Of a stretch of DNA of 64,000 nucleotides, positions 45,201 through 53,976 are shown piece by piece. The stretch covers positions 1,426,001 through 1,490,000 of the forward strand of contig JADJBV010000002.1 in NCBI GenBank assembly GCA_016703535.1, read 5' to 3'. How positions within the stretch are numbered: position 1 is the stretch's first letter; each line of letters opens with the position of its first letter. The translations under genes and the position numbers were made by a program. The DNA comes from Deltaproteobacteria bacterium. GTDB taxonomy: Bacteria; Myxococcota; Kuafuiibacteriia; Kuafuiibacteriales; Kuafuiibacteriaceae. Below the pieces are notes generated by a model that was not told the origin of the DNA, did no database searches, and saw nothing but the letters and a program-made list of their open reading frames with translations.

Positions 45201-46723
45201 GTCGGCGGCCGCGCGGGGTCGAGGAGTTCGTCGGCGATCGCGTCGACGACGATCGTTGTCCCTGCCGCCACCTCGTCGACGATAGGCAAAGGGCTGGATG
45301 GGCTGGGCACGTAGCTTTGCACGACTGAAGTGAGTCCCGGGTCTCTGAAGTCAAAGCTCACGGTCGCCCCGTCAGAACTCCGGTTGCCAGCGGCATCGGC
45401 GACCTCCACCACCACCGGCTGAGGAACATCGAAGCCCAGCGGGACCTCAAGCCCGGTCATGGCGTACGCACAGCGCAGCAGCACCTGCGGGGCGCTGCCG
45501 CTCAATTGGCAGGAGTCCGCGGGCAACACGATGTCGCCGATCACTACCGTCGCTTCCTGCGGGAGCTCATCGAGACTGACCTGAACCTCGATGAGGCCCG
45601 TTTCGTTGACCCGGGTGGGGCTGACCGCGAGGCCGCTCAGGACAATGGAGGTGGCGTCGACCTCGAACTTGATTGGGAAAGGATCGCCCTGGAGGGTGGC
45701 GGCATTGCCGTAGCGGTCCTTGACTGCGATCCCCCGAAGTAAGAACGAGGGATCCCCCAGTGCCGCATCGACGGAGAGGCTGAAGACTTGGCTGAGACCC
45801 GACTGCCGATCGAACCGGAACCCCGGGTCCGCGCCCTCCCAGAGTAGCTCAAGGCTCTCTGCTTCGGCGACGGGCTCATCAAAGTTCAACGACAGGAAGG
45901 CGGTGGTGCCTCGCCGCGCGATGGGCGGGGAGAAGGCGGCGTCGATCAGCGATGGAGCCGTACGGTCGAGCCGTACCGTGATGCTCTGAACTGCTGACGC
46001 GTACCCGGCGTCGTTGCTGACCTGCACAAAGACGGTGCGGAGGCCGTCGGGGCACGCCCCTGTACAGAGACCGTCGTCCAGGTTCAGCCCGGGGATCTCG
46101 AACACGGAGCCCCCCGAGGGATCCTCGGCGACCCGGGTCTCCGCGGCGTTGGTTTGGCTGACCCCCTTGGTGAACCCAAGGTCTTTGGCCACGCTGATCA
46201 GGGTCGCGTTGGCGGCAACCAAACGCAGCGTCACCGCCGTGGTGGCAACGACCCCGTCGGCGGATGCCTCGATGATGCTCAGGCCGGCGCTGCTCGGGAT
46301 CTGAGGCGTTGGTGACAAGCGCAGCGCCACGCCCACCTCGAGGTCTTGGCCGGGCGCAAGCTCGAACGATTCCGAACGGCCAAAGTACCGTACATCGGAG
46401 GCAGCGCGGTCCGGACCGTTGCGGATCTCTACGATGAAGACGCGGTTGGTGCCGTTCGGGATCTTGTCCAGAGTCAGCTGGGTCTCTGCGACCAGGGATG
46501 CCACCGCAGTTCCGAGGATGGCCCCTCGGCCGAACTCCGTCTCGCTGCCCTCCTCCACGAAAACGTGCGCCCAAAGGGACGCCCGCTCCTGTTCGGTCGG
46601 TGGCGTCGAGGCCCATTCGAATCGAACCGACACGCTGCCCGGTTGGGGCGCACAGCTCCCCAGAAACCCGAACAACCAAAATGCGAGCCAACGCCAAGAT
46701 TGGCGCGCGTCCGTGACCTGCAT
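42287..46723 (-). CDS. Giant kelch-like/Ig-like surface lipoprotein
   Basis: 1478 residues, ATG 46723 with AGGAGGGGG upstream. Signal peptide with lipobox (FGFLGSC). The N-terminal half has several Ig-like/bacterial-adhesin sandwiches (VSVRFEWASTPPTEQERASL, and repeats such as DRTAPSLIDAAFSPP and VEVADAAGNRSSDGATV). The second half (about 740-1350) is a series of kelch-like blades with AYDPxRxxxVL and WExDGxxW patterns (for example GTWEWDGTNWTLAG, LLAYDPSTERVLIVDDATG). A final beta domain ends the protein. Likely a cell-surface binding protein; ligand unknown. No catalytic motif seen. Confidence 0.75.
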   Translation of the reverse strand: MQVTDARQSWRWLAFWLFGFLGSCAPQPGSVSVRFEWASTPPTEQERASLWAHVFVEEGSETEFGRGAILGTAVASLVAETQLTLDKIPNGTNRVFIVEIRNGPDRAASDVRYFGRSESFELAPGQDLEVGVALRLSPTPQIPSSAGLSIIEASADGVVATTAVTLRLVAANATLISVAKDLGFTKGVSQTNAAETRVAEDPSGGSVFEIPGLNLDDGLCTGACPDGLRTVFVQVSNDAGYASAVQSITVRLDRTAPSLIDAAFSPPIARRGTTAFLSLNFDEPVAEAESLELLWEGADPGFRFDRQSGLSQVFSLSVDAALGDPSFLLRGIAVKDRYGNAATLQGDPFPIKFEVDATSIVLSGLAVSPTRVNETGLIEVQVSLDELPQEATVVIGDIVLPADSCQLSGSAPQVLLRCAYAMTGLEVPLGFDVPQPVVVEVADAAGNRSSDGATVSFDFRDPGLTSVVQSYVPSPSSPLPIVDEVAAGTTIVVDAIADELLDPARPPTMWATSASSTLTFTLRTVDGARMRFEAVVGGDYSDGELELMVALTDMAGNEGDVRTGQLVPIRTSTPTLVIQQSQIRFLRSPWGFDAPQQVDGQTLPAGPSFQIVARHGVQPSAPFSFVDGRPMRELRFWSASDRTGGLGRVSTRTSQAWAPISLADVDVPFAFVSGVDAAGNESEPLRVEETLLVATPRALGVRANPNRLTALIRPNPVVSLPTQDGVITVDLGQDPRVLSSDGEALVHSTERLWRRRETTTRPPDRLSAQVVYETGRGRLVVHGGVLQSESGSGVRQDIWVFDGEEFVELYPLQSPSNPAAMIYDPIRGRSLALSKPGGSTPDSLWEFDGANWQQLLPAPTVGLPRSLFDPATGSVLFFSSEPSTPASAQIWVWDGVGFHRALSDANPAVFAGTFRERPFGCGGSPLVTYEWINETWVPVPSGGTPPTTCLGSSAYDPVRDVTVLVNSHGTWEWDGTNWTLAGVNDLIGSSPTVVFDARRRKVLAYTRSVFNHGRLLEWTGSTWIDKTPSSLPVYPPTYRVVAQFHPQSGQHLLLADCDPSPCSTLWAWNGIGWRSVAPPTGVVAAAGLLAYDPSTERVLIVDDATGRLYGWDGLMWTPLTNSTFPPLFLQSPTSARRMAFDEARGVLVVAWSEPSFSFIPVPLHVTEWRSAGWVDVSSDLMPCAGSLGPRSCNLRDFGLAYDASSGYVVIDGGGSPVTHTGATYAWSGSEWSTLSNPSYSILNASLVWDSDRSRLVRFGGRPGDSQVCAQGGGVVCSDLREFVNGAFTLVGTRRQVPRSSHAASYDTVANHMFVFGGVTSQDFESFNSSADVFELYSESSRRPAMQFDLDLRAAGVARDGVDAISVTAFGAGQGTPFDEVSGQGASLQAWVPFPFAGVAGPGWVTVGENLAAINSPPAEVGPGGILTWSAPTSTEARAVVSDSAVHFQVVTREGSGVDVQEREARLALDAIWAEVLYH

Positions 46724-46829
46724 CCGCTTCCCCCTCCTGCGCCCCGTATTCTCTCATTTAACATGAGCGCGGGCCGCGTTCGAGGCCACCGCCAGGTGAT
46801 GGGAGCATGGGAGTGGCCTGGATACATTT

Positions 46830-46855
46830 CCCCGCTGGCCAGACCACGAGCGGGG
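46830..46855. terminator. Hairpin downstream of the defence operon
   Basis: CCCCGCT (46830-46836) pairs with AGCGGGG (46849-46855) around a 12-nt loop, within the 215-bp gap left of the last defence gene. No T-run in either direction, so it is a weak terminator candidate. Confidence 0.25.
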
Positions 46856-46938
46856 CGGACCCCGACTGGGGCCTTGCGAGGCAGGGCACCGAGGCAGCGA
46901 AGGCCTCGACTCTCTGAGACCCTCCCTCGAGCATTCCT

Positions 46939-48546
46939 TCACGCCAAGTCCTTCGTGAGCCCTGACACGAACTCGATGGCGTTGCCGATAACGGCCACCG
47001 CGAAGCTCGTTGTTGGCGGACACTCTGGATAGTCCTTCAGGTGCTGGCCGAAGTCGCCGATCGATTGCAGGCTGTCGAGCAGCAGGAACGTCGACTTCGT
47101 CAGTGCCTTCCCCTTCCTGTCGATGAAGTTGAAGCCCAGCTTCTTGCCGGTGAGCAAATCGAGCGCGTACATCTGCTCGCCGTCTCCCGACGGCACGCGC
47201 TTACTTCCGTCGAGCCATCGTGCTTTGGCACCTCCGTGCTGCCACTCGGTGATCCAGTCGTCTGGCAAGGTCCTGCTCGCTCCAAGTTCCTTCGCCCAGA
47301 TGAGCTGGAGGGCCCGCTGCACCAGGCTCCTGATGGCCACGAGGCTCATCTCGGGCGAGCCCGCGACGTCGCGAATGGAGTGCCTCAGATAGGTGAGGAG
47401 TTGCGGATCGGCAGCCTGGGACGCCAGATGCCCAACGCGAAGCTCTAGAAATCCTTCAACGTTCGCCAGGTAGTCGGTTGCAGTCCCGAACAACCGTTTG
47501 AGATCCGCCACTGCCGGACCTTGCTCTGGCGCATACCTCGCCATGAGCCGACACGCCGACCGCATCCTGTTGCCGGAAGGCGCGCCGTAGCCGCGCCCGT
47601 CGATCGCGCGCTGCCTCGGGGCAGGCAAGTCCGAAAGGGGAATGCCGTCGCTCTCGCCGATCGCAGCGAGGTCACCGCGCAGCTCAACGTTGCAGTCCTC
47701 CCATAGCTGTTGCAGATGGGCAGGGGGACGCTCCAACATCTCAGCGGCAACTCGATCGACGTCTGACTTGGACAACGTCTGTCCGTCGTGAACTGTGCTG
47801 GCGAGGCGCTCAAGAAGCGCAGCCGTGAGAACCGGAACCCCACCCGACCAGTTCATCAGCTCCTTGCGCGCCGAGGAGTCAACGGACACCCCGGCCGTTG
47901 TCAGCGGTGCCAAAACATCATCCCAGTCATCCTGAACGAACGGCCCGACAACGATCGGCGTGTCGTAGAAGATCTCCCACAAGTCTGAGGTTCGCGACTC
48001 CTCGGTCTTGCAGAGTTCGCGAAGCGGCTGCCGGCTTCCAGTCACCAGTCGCAAGCTCGACTTCTGGGCCAGCGAGCGCAGCTGGTCCCACAGCGTGCGA
48101 GTGATGCCAGAGCCTGCCAGGACGTGGTCGAAGCCATCGAGAACGACGAGCAGCCGAGCCTTCTTCTGCTCCAATTCCTGAAATGACAGGTCGAGCAGCT
48201 CATGCAAGCCACTGTCCTTGAGGTCAATGTAGTCCGCGACCTCGGGAAGTACCCGAGCGAGCGCCGCCTTCACCACTTCGGCAAACCGCCGGCGAAAAGC
48301 TGAGTCGTCGGCAGGCGGTGCATGCCGAAGATCAGCATAGGTGGCGGTCAGGTAGTGTGCGTTCCCGGGCTCATGACGTGCGGCGAGCGCCGCTAGCAGA
48401 ACGGATTTCCCGAACAGGGTCGGCCCAACGATCTGGACGTGGTCGGGCGATGGCTTCAGAACATGGCGTTCGATCTGCTCGATGAGGCGCCGCCGGCCGA
48501 GCATCTTCGGCACTGTAGTGCCCATCACCTGGTACGGGTGGTTCAT
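46939..48546 (-). CDS. AAA/STAND-type ATPase, last gene of the type I restriction operon
   Basis: 535 residues from ATG 48546, which overlaps the stop of the fusion gene by 4 bp (ATGA). A conserved N-terminal NHPYQVMGTTVPKMLGRRRL leads into Walker A (GPTLFGKS, about 40-47) and Walker B (LLVVLDGFDH, about 135-144), with an arginine-rich sensor (LVTGSRQPLREL). The later half is helical and has a winged-helix-like part (YLRHSIRDVAGSPEMSLVAI). This is a sensor ATPase in the style of AAA_16/STAND proteins. Its partner is probably the C-terminal ATPase of the fusion protein, with which it is translationally coupled. Confidence 0.7.
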   Translation of the reverse strand: MNHPYQVMGTTVPKMLGRRRLIEQIERHVLKPSPDHVQIVGPTLFGKSVLLAALAARHEPGNAHYLTATYADLRHAPPADDSAFRRRFAEVVKAALARVLPEVADYIDLKDSGLHELLDLSFQELEQKKARLLVVLDGFDHVLAGSGITRTLWDQLRSLAQKSSLRLVTGSRQPLRELCKTEESRTSDLWEIFYDTPIVVGPFVQDDWDDVLAPLTTAGVSVDSSARKELMNWSGGVPVLTAALLERLASTVHDGQTLSKSDVDRVAAEMLERPPAHLQQLWEDCNVELRGDLAAIGESDGIPLSDLPAPRQRAIDGRGYGAPSGNRMRSACRLMARYAPEQGPAVADLKRLFGTATDYLANVEGFLELRVGHLASQAADPQLLTYLRHSIRDVAGSPEMSLVAIRSLVQRALQLIWAKELGASRTLPDDWITEWQHGGAKARWLDGSKRVPSGDGEQMYALDLLTGKKLGFNFIDRKGKALTKSTFLLLDSLQSIGDFGQHLKDYPECPPTTSFAVAVIGNAIEFVSGLTKDLA

Positions 48547-51500
48547 GCGTGCGCCTCCTGTGCTTCCTCGCGTGCCCGAGCTGCCGCCCCGTCGAAGTCG
48601 ATCGACATCCTGATCCACATTCCCAGCAGCGGTATGGCGATCCTGTAGGTGCCCCCTCGGTAGCTCTTGTCGAACTCGATCAGCTCCAACTCTCGCAGGT
48701 ACTCCAGGTCATCGCCGATCTGGCTGTCGAGATCGACGTGAACCCCGGCGCTCTCTAGCTGAGTTGAGAACAACTCGAGGTTCACTGGGTCCGGTCCGTC
48801 AGCGAGGCGCTCGCACAGCGCGAGCAGCAAGCGTCGACGGTGGGTTTGCGCGTAGTCCCACAGGGTCCGAAAGTGCTCGTTCTCACGCACCATCTCGGCA
48901 GCGGCTTCGTTCACGGCGGCCAGGGTGATCGTTCGTTCCTTGGCCTCGGCCGCCTTCTCGAAGACGCGGTTGCAGAGGGATTGGACCAGGAACGGCTGCC
49001 GAGCACAGAGCTCCACGAGGCGATCTCGTGCTGCCGGCAGGTAGCTGAGACGCTCCACAACGGGCTCGGTCACGAGCCGCTGCGCATCCGCCAGCGGAAG
49101 CGCGCTGATTCCGATGCGGTAGCCAAGCCCGAAGAGAGCGGACCAGTACTCCTCTCGAAGCCGCTTCAGCCGACGAGAGCCAGTGAGAATCGCCGACAGT
49201 CCCGCATGGTGCTGCAGCAGGTGTCGGATGTTCTCAGGCACCTGGGGGCTCGTCACTCCGCTGTCGATGCCCTCCTGCAGCTTGTCGAACTCATCGAGCA
49301 TGAGGAGCACGCGTCGAGGCCGCGCCGCCTCCAGTGCCGCTGCCAGGTACTCCTCGAAGGTTTCGAATGGATGCGGCCCGGCGAAGGCGTGATCGAGGGC
49401 GGCGCGGAACTCGACCTTGAAGGGCCGCTGACCTGCGGGTTTGGGCTCACCAGGCAGCCAGGTGCGCACCCCCGCATCGAAGAGTGCCCATCCAAGCGTT
49501 CGCGCCATCAGCCGGTAGACGTTCTGCGTTGTGATGCCGGCCCGCGACTCGTCTCCCTCGGCATCCTGGAAGGAGCAGTAGACCGCTATCCAGCCCGGCA
49601 GTGCGTCCTTCTTCTGCAGCTGTCGGAGTACTGAGGTCTTGCCGGTCCGACGGTTTCCCTCCAGGAGGATGACGTTGGCGTTGGCCTCGGAGCCCAGCTG
49701 TCGGCGGATGCGCTCGATCACGTCGGCGCGGCCGTAGAACATGTCCTCCCGGTCGACCGGGTTGCCGACGATGTAAGGACTCGGTCCAAGGTCACCGGCA
49801 AGGACGGCCTGGCGGGTGGACCGCACGAGGATCTCGATGGTCTCGCCGCCGCGCACGGGTGCGCCATCCAGGCGCATGGCCTCCCATCGCACCCGGATCT
49901 CAAGAGGCCGACTCGCATCGGTCGCGTGGAGAGTGAGCGGGACGCGCATCGCGCTGCCCTCTGCCACATAGGCCGCGCTGCCGCTCCCGACATCAGGGTC
50001 GGTTGAAACCCGAACTGCACGGAGCCCGGAGGTTGATGCGTTGTCGAGATCAAGCCGGACCTCGGTTGGTACCCCCACAACCACCTCTGCGGGCTCAGTT
50101 CTCAACCGAAGCTTGGCGGGTCCCAGCAGCTCGCTCGTCGCCGCGTCGACAAGATGATCCAGCACAGCCATCAGACTTCGCAAGCGCGCGACGAGCAGGC
50201 TCGATCGAGAATGCGAGCGCGACCGCGTGTGCTGCCCCGAGCCGGATCCAGAGCGGGACCGTGACCCTTGCGCGGATTGCCCTTCGTCATCATCGAAGCC
50301 GAGCGCGCGTCGCGCGGTCTCCAGGCGGCTCTTCGACAATTCGAGCGCCGCGACACGCGGGGCTCCTTCGGGCACTGTGTCGATGCCCACCAGGACGGGT
50401 CCTGCATCGACGACAGCGAGCAGCCAACGCGTGACCACCTCGGGCAGCTCAGGCCCCTTGCTGTGCGCCACGCGATTCCGAAGGGGGCGAAGCTCCTGAA
50501 GCTCCTGGCCCGCAGCGGAGAGCACACGGGCGACATCCGCCCGCGGGGCCTTCTCGGACAGGAGAGAGACCACGCCGGGTCGCTCAAGCCACGCAGCTAT
50601 CGGGTCGGAGGTGCCGCCCGCCGCAAATCTGAGAAGGAGCGAAAGGGCATCGCCCCGTGGTTCCAGAGTCCGAAGGACCGCGTCCTGGATCGCGATCGGC
50701 GACAACGGCACCGGCATGTTTCCGAGCGTTCGCACCGATAGGTGCTGGATCGTCACGCCGCGGGCGTGTCCGTGCATCCACGACTGGTATGTAGGCGACC
50801 TGAGGAGAGCGGCCAAGAAGGACGCCTGCACGTCCGCTTTGCATCGGATAACCGCCACGCTCTTCGCCGCAGCTGCCCCCACGGTGCCGGCCGCATCGGT
50901 GATGACCGCTGTCTTACCGACGGTCCCCGAGAGGGTGACCGCGACGTCGCCAGCGCGAAGAAGCTGGCTCTGCTTCAACCGCGTGGCGCCTTCTTGGGTG
51001 AGCCGCATGCTCGGCGCCTTGGCACCGAGGTCGGAGAAGTCGCCGACCCGCAGGAGGCCCACCGTCCCTTCCTCCTTCTGGTTGGTCGAGGTGACCGTCT
51101 TGTCGTAGGACACGCCGAGCGCAAGGTCGGCCACCTCCTGGAGTGGGACGACTTTGATAGTCGCGTCTGCAGCGATGACGCGCTCGAGAGTGGCCTCTAG
51201 CTCGTCCGCTCCTGTGTGCTTCGCGAGAAGCTCGTAGTCGCGCGCCGCGAGTGCGGCAACGTCCACGTCCCACGATTCCACGCCGGAAGAAGCCCCGAGA
51301 AACTCCGCTCGCTCCCGCCGGATGAGCGCGGGGAGGTCGCGGATCAAGCTCGGCGCAGGGTCGCTTGGAGAAAGGCCGTCCTGGCGCCCCGCGCCCGAAC
51401 CGGTCCCGTCACCGGACCCGCTTCCGTCTCCCGCGCCGTAGCCGTAGCCCGTCCCATCGCCGAAGCCGCTGCCATCTCCGCTGCCTGCTCCGTAGCCTGT

Positions 51501-52802
51501 TCCGTCACCTGACCCACTCCCGTCGCCGTTGCCAAAGCCATAGCCGTCCCCATCGCCGAACCCGCCGCCCATGGAGGCGCCCCACACCTTTGCCGGGACG
51601 GTGACGAAGCGTACGTTGGAACGAGGCGCCTCGCGGCGGAAGACAACAAGGCTCGAGGGGATGGCGGTGCATGGTGCGAAGGCGCCCTCGGGCAGCGCGA
51701 TGATGCCGTCGACGCGATACTCGTCCAGCAGCGCCTTTCGTACCTGGCGATCGGGACCCGTGCGGAAGAGAGTGCCCTCAGGCAGGGCGACAACAGCGCG
51801 TCCCCCCGGTCGCAGGTGAGCCATCACGTGCTGGAGGAAGAGGTTATCCACGCCACCCGCGGGGACCGGATACTGTCGGGCTCTCGCATCGGAAAGGCGA
51901 CCGCCCCACGGCGGTGCGGCCAATATGCAGTCGAATCCCTCCACCGCCCGGTTCCGCGGCAGCGGACGCTCAAGGGCGTCTCCGAGCTCGAGGCCGGGCT
52001 TGTCGATGCCCGCGAGGACCACGCGGCACAGCCCGATGACAAACGACGCCGCGTTGATCTCGACGCCGAAGATGCCGTTGTCGCGCACCTCACCCCAGCG
52101 CCGGGGAGACTCGCTGGCCACGGCTTTGCGGAGTCGCCGGGCGGCTTCAACGAGCAGCCCGCCGACGCCGAAGCAGGGGTCGTAGACGCGATCCCCAGGC
52201 TTCGGATCGACCAACTCCACCATGAGGTCGATGACCTGGCGCGGGGTCGTGAACTCGCCCCCGAACTTCCCCTGACCCTCAACGACCTTGGCGAGCACAT
52301 CGTCGAAGGCCGAAGCGGCGGCATCGCGCCCCTCAGCCGATTCAAAGGCCAGACCCGCCACCCACTCCACGAGGGCAGCGAAGATCTCTTGGCTGCGCTC
52401 GGCGCAGTGCAACACGGTGGGCGCCACTGCTCCAACGTACCGACCTGCCGTGGCCTCGTGCCGCTGGCTGATCTCGGCCAGACTCTTGCTCAGACGCGAT
52501 GCGAGGTCGTGAGCACCAGTCCACGAGAGCTGACGGAGGGACTCTGGAAGAACCGGCGAGAACGGCGTGTCGTTGAAGGCAGACACTGCCTCCGTTTCTG
52601 CCTCCAAGAAGGCGGCCCATCGAAGGACGAGGAGCCCAGCCAGAGGAGCGACCACCTCATTCACGGCACCGCCAAGAGAGGCGCCGCTGCGCGCTCGCTC
52701 GAGTAACCCTTGCAGCACCGCCGCCAGCTGAGGCGTGGGGTGGATGACAGAGCGCGTCTTCACGGAACGATCCACCTCTCCTTCCTCAGAGTTCGCCGGC
52801 AA
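48543..52802 (-). CDS. Fusion: HsdM-like methylase + Gly/Asp linker + HsdS-like domain + AAA ATPase
   Basis: 1419 residues. Residues about 130-400 are an N6-adenine methylase of the HsdM type: GGEFTTPRQVIDLMVELVDP, motif I VYDPCFGVGGLL (about 205), but motif IV is APPW in place of NPPY (about 298). Residues about 410-475 are a Gly/Asp/Ser/Tyr repeat linker. Residues about 545-710 are an HsdS-like target-recognition module (LLRVGDFSDL, LLRAGDVAVTLSGTVGKTAV, PVPLSPIAIQDAVL). After a second low-complexity Ser/Arg stretch (about 845-870) and a helical/Ig-like part, the last 390 residues are an ATPase with Walker A GNRRTGKTSVL (about 1047) and Walker B LLMLDEFDK (about 1170). Start overlaps the hsdS stop by 17 bp. 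Confidence 0.8.
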   Translation of the reverse strand: MPANSEEGEVDRSVKTRSVIHPTPQLAAVLQGLLERARSGASLGGAVNEVVAPLAGLLVLRWAAFLEAETEAVSAFNDTPFSPVLPESLRQLSWTGAHDLASRLSKSLAEISQRHEATAGRYVGAVAPTVLHCAERSQEIFAALVEWVAGLAFESAEGRDAAASAFDDVLAKVVEGQGKFGGEFTTPRQVIDLMVELVDPKPGDRVYDPCFGVGGLLVEAARRLRKAVASESPRRWGEVRDNGIFGVEINAASFVIGLCRVVLAGIDKPGLELGDALERPLPRNRAVEGFDCILAAPPWGGRLSDARARQYPVPAGGVDNLFLQHVMAHLRPGGRAVVALPEGTLFRTGPDRQVRKALLDEYRVDGIIALPEGAFAPCTAIPSSLVVFRREAPRSNVRFVTVPAKVWGASMGGGFGDGDGYGFGNGDGSGSGDGTGYGAGSGDGSGFGDGTGYGYGAGDGSGSGDGTGSGAGRQDGLSPSDPAPSLIRDLPALIRRERAEFLGASSGVESWDVDVAALAARDYELLAKHTGADELEATLERVIAADATIKVVPLQEVADLALGVSYDKTVTSTNQKEEGTVGLLRVGDFSDLGAKAPSMRLTQEGATRLKQSQLLRAGDVAVTLSGTVGKTAVITDAAGTVGAAAAKSVAVIRCKADVQASFLAALLRSPTYQSWMHGHARGVTIQHLSVRTLGNMPVPLSPIAIQDAVLRTLEPRGDALSLLLRFAAGGTSDPIAAWLERPGVVSLLSEKAPRADVARVLSAAGQELQELRPLRNRVAHSKGPELPEVVTRWLLAVVDAGPVLVGIDTVPEGAPRVAALELSKSRLETARRALGFDDDEGQSAQGSRSRSGSGSGQHTRSRSHSRSSLLVARLRSLMAVLDHLVDAATSELLGPAKLRLRTEPAEVVVGVPTEVRLDLDNASTSGLRAVRVSTDPDVGSGSAAYVAEGSAMRVPLTLHATDASRPLEIRVRWEAMRLDGAPVRGGETIEILVRSTRQAVLAGDLGPSPYIVGNPVDREDMFYGRADVIERIRRQLGSEANANVILLEGNRRTGKTSVLRQLQKKDALPGWIAVYCSFQDAEGDESRAGITTQNVYRLMARTLGWALFDAGVRTWLPGEPKPAGQRPFKVEFRAALDHAFAGPHPFETFEEYLAAALEAARPRRVLLMLDEFDKLQEGIDSGVTSPQVPENIRHLLQHHAGLSAILTGSRRLKRLREEYWSALFGLGYRIGISALPLADAQRLVTEPVVERLSYLPAARDRLVELCARQPFLVQSLCNRVFEKAAEAKERTITLAAVNEAAAEMVRENEHFRTLWDYAQTHRRRLLLALCERLADGPDPVNLELFSTQLESAGVHVDLDSQIGDDLEYLRELELIEFDKSYRGGTYRIAIPLLGMWIRMSIDFDGAAARAREEAQEAHA
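51385..51570 (-). repeat. Gly/Asp/Ser/Tyr codon repeat (linker) in the fusion gene
   Basis: The DNA repeats hexamer-like units coding for GDG, GSG and GYG (for example GDGSGSGDGTGYGAGSGDGS), about 60 residues. It joins the methylase and specificity parts of the fusion protein and may vary in length between strains. Confidence 0.85.
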
Positions 52803-53976
52803 ATGCTTTTCGGAGTACCGCTGATCGGAGCAACTCCGGGTCCTTCAGAGCCAGACCAGACCGAATCTCCTCCGCGGCAAGCCGAACCTCGGCGAGGCGT
52901 TCCACGAATGCTCTCTGGACGGATACTGGCGGCAAGGGAATGGGGAACTTCTCCATCTCCTTCGCGTTGATGTTCACCATCCCGATCGCGCGGCGTGCCG
53001 TGCGTAGAACGAACTCCCGACCTATGCGGCTATTGATCACTGCAGTGACGTATTCAGGAACAGCACGAGAGCTGTCCACGCGAATCCGTACCAAGTACGA
53101 CGCGTAGATCCACTCACCTTCATCGCTATCGAACGTGGCCGCCTTGCCCACCAGCTCCAAGCTGTTAGTGCGGTTGATCAGGATGTCCCCGCGCTGCAGC
53201 AGGTACTTCGCTTGTTCGGCCTCTGGTAGCTGCACGTATTTCAGATCGGACAAATCCAGGTATCCGCCGACGATGTTACTCATGCGCAGGACAGGACAGC
53301 CGACTGCGTCGGAAAAGGCCTTGGCAGAAGTTCCGTACTTGCTTGAGCACGTGATGTCTCCGAGAGCCACTGTCGGCCAGCTGTGCTGGTCCATGCCTCG
53401 CATGACGAAGTCCTGGAACATCGCCAGTTCAAGCGCCTTCGCCTCGACCTTGGACAGGGCTCGCAACTCGCGAGCTTCATCAACGCGGTCTAGACACTCG
53501 CGTACGACGCGAGTGACGCGTCGTTGCTCCACAATGGTTGGGATCCGAAACTTGAACTCGAATAGCTGCTCTCGATTCACCTTCGGCATGCCGGCGCGAT
53601 TCGAGACGCCAACGGCGTACTCTGTGAACTCGTCGGACAAGAGGAGGTAGTAAAGGTACTCTCGATCAAGGTGGTCAGCATGCGGGCGAAGCGGGTAGAT
53701 ATCTGCGCTGCACAGCCCCGCAAACGACGGAAGAGCGACCTTGCGCAGATATGGACGTATCTTGCTGTACAGCACGTCAGCGTCAGTGAAGAGAAACTTG
53801 CCGCTGATCAGCTCTTCTTCTTGGGCGGTCTTGAGCTCAACGAGCTGTCCGGTGTTGGAGACGATATTTGCACCGCCCACATGTGGCCGTGAGCGATGCT
53901 CAACCTGCGTGGGGTCAACAAGGGCTGACTCGATCGTGCAGACCTCGCCGAGAGACACGTTTAGGCGCTGACTCAC
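52786..53976 (-). CDS. hsdS: Type I restriction-modification specificity subunit HsdS
   Basis: 396 residues. Two target-recognition domains, each ending in a conserved helix: first half with LYSKIRPYLRKVALPSFAGL, the family's conserved TRD strand, and FKFRIPTIVEQRRVTRVVRE; second half with LINRTNSLELVGKAATFDSD and FPIPLPPVSVQRAFVERLAE. These 'P-I/P-x-x-EQ-R' helices pack against the HsdM subunits. HsdS sets the bipartite DNA target. The ATG overlaps the hsdM stop by 4 bp; its own stop overlaps the fusion gene by 17 bp, so expression is tightly coupled. Confidence 0.92.
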   Translation of the reverse strand: MSQRLNVSLGEVCTIESALVDPTQVEHRSRPHVGGANIVSNTGQLVELKTAQEEELISGKFLFTDADVLYSKIRPYLRKVALPSFAGLCSADIYPLRPHADHLDREYLYYLLLSDEFTEYAVGVSNRAGMPKVNREQLFEFKFRIPTIVEQRRVTRVVRECLDRVDEARELRALSKVEAKALELAMFQDFVMRGMDQHSWPTVALGDITCSSKYGTSAKAFSDAVGCPVLRMSNIVGGYLDLSDLKYVQLPEAEQAKYLLQRGDILINRTNSLELVGKAATFDSDEGEWIYASYLVRIRVDSSRAVPEYVTAVINSRIGREFVLRTARRAIGMVNINAKEMEKFPIPLPPVSVQRAFVERLAEVRLAAEEIRSGLALKDPELLRSAVLRKAFAGEL

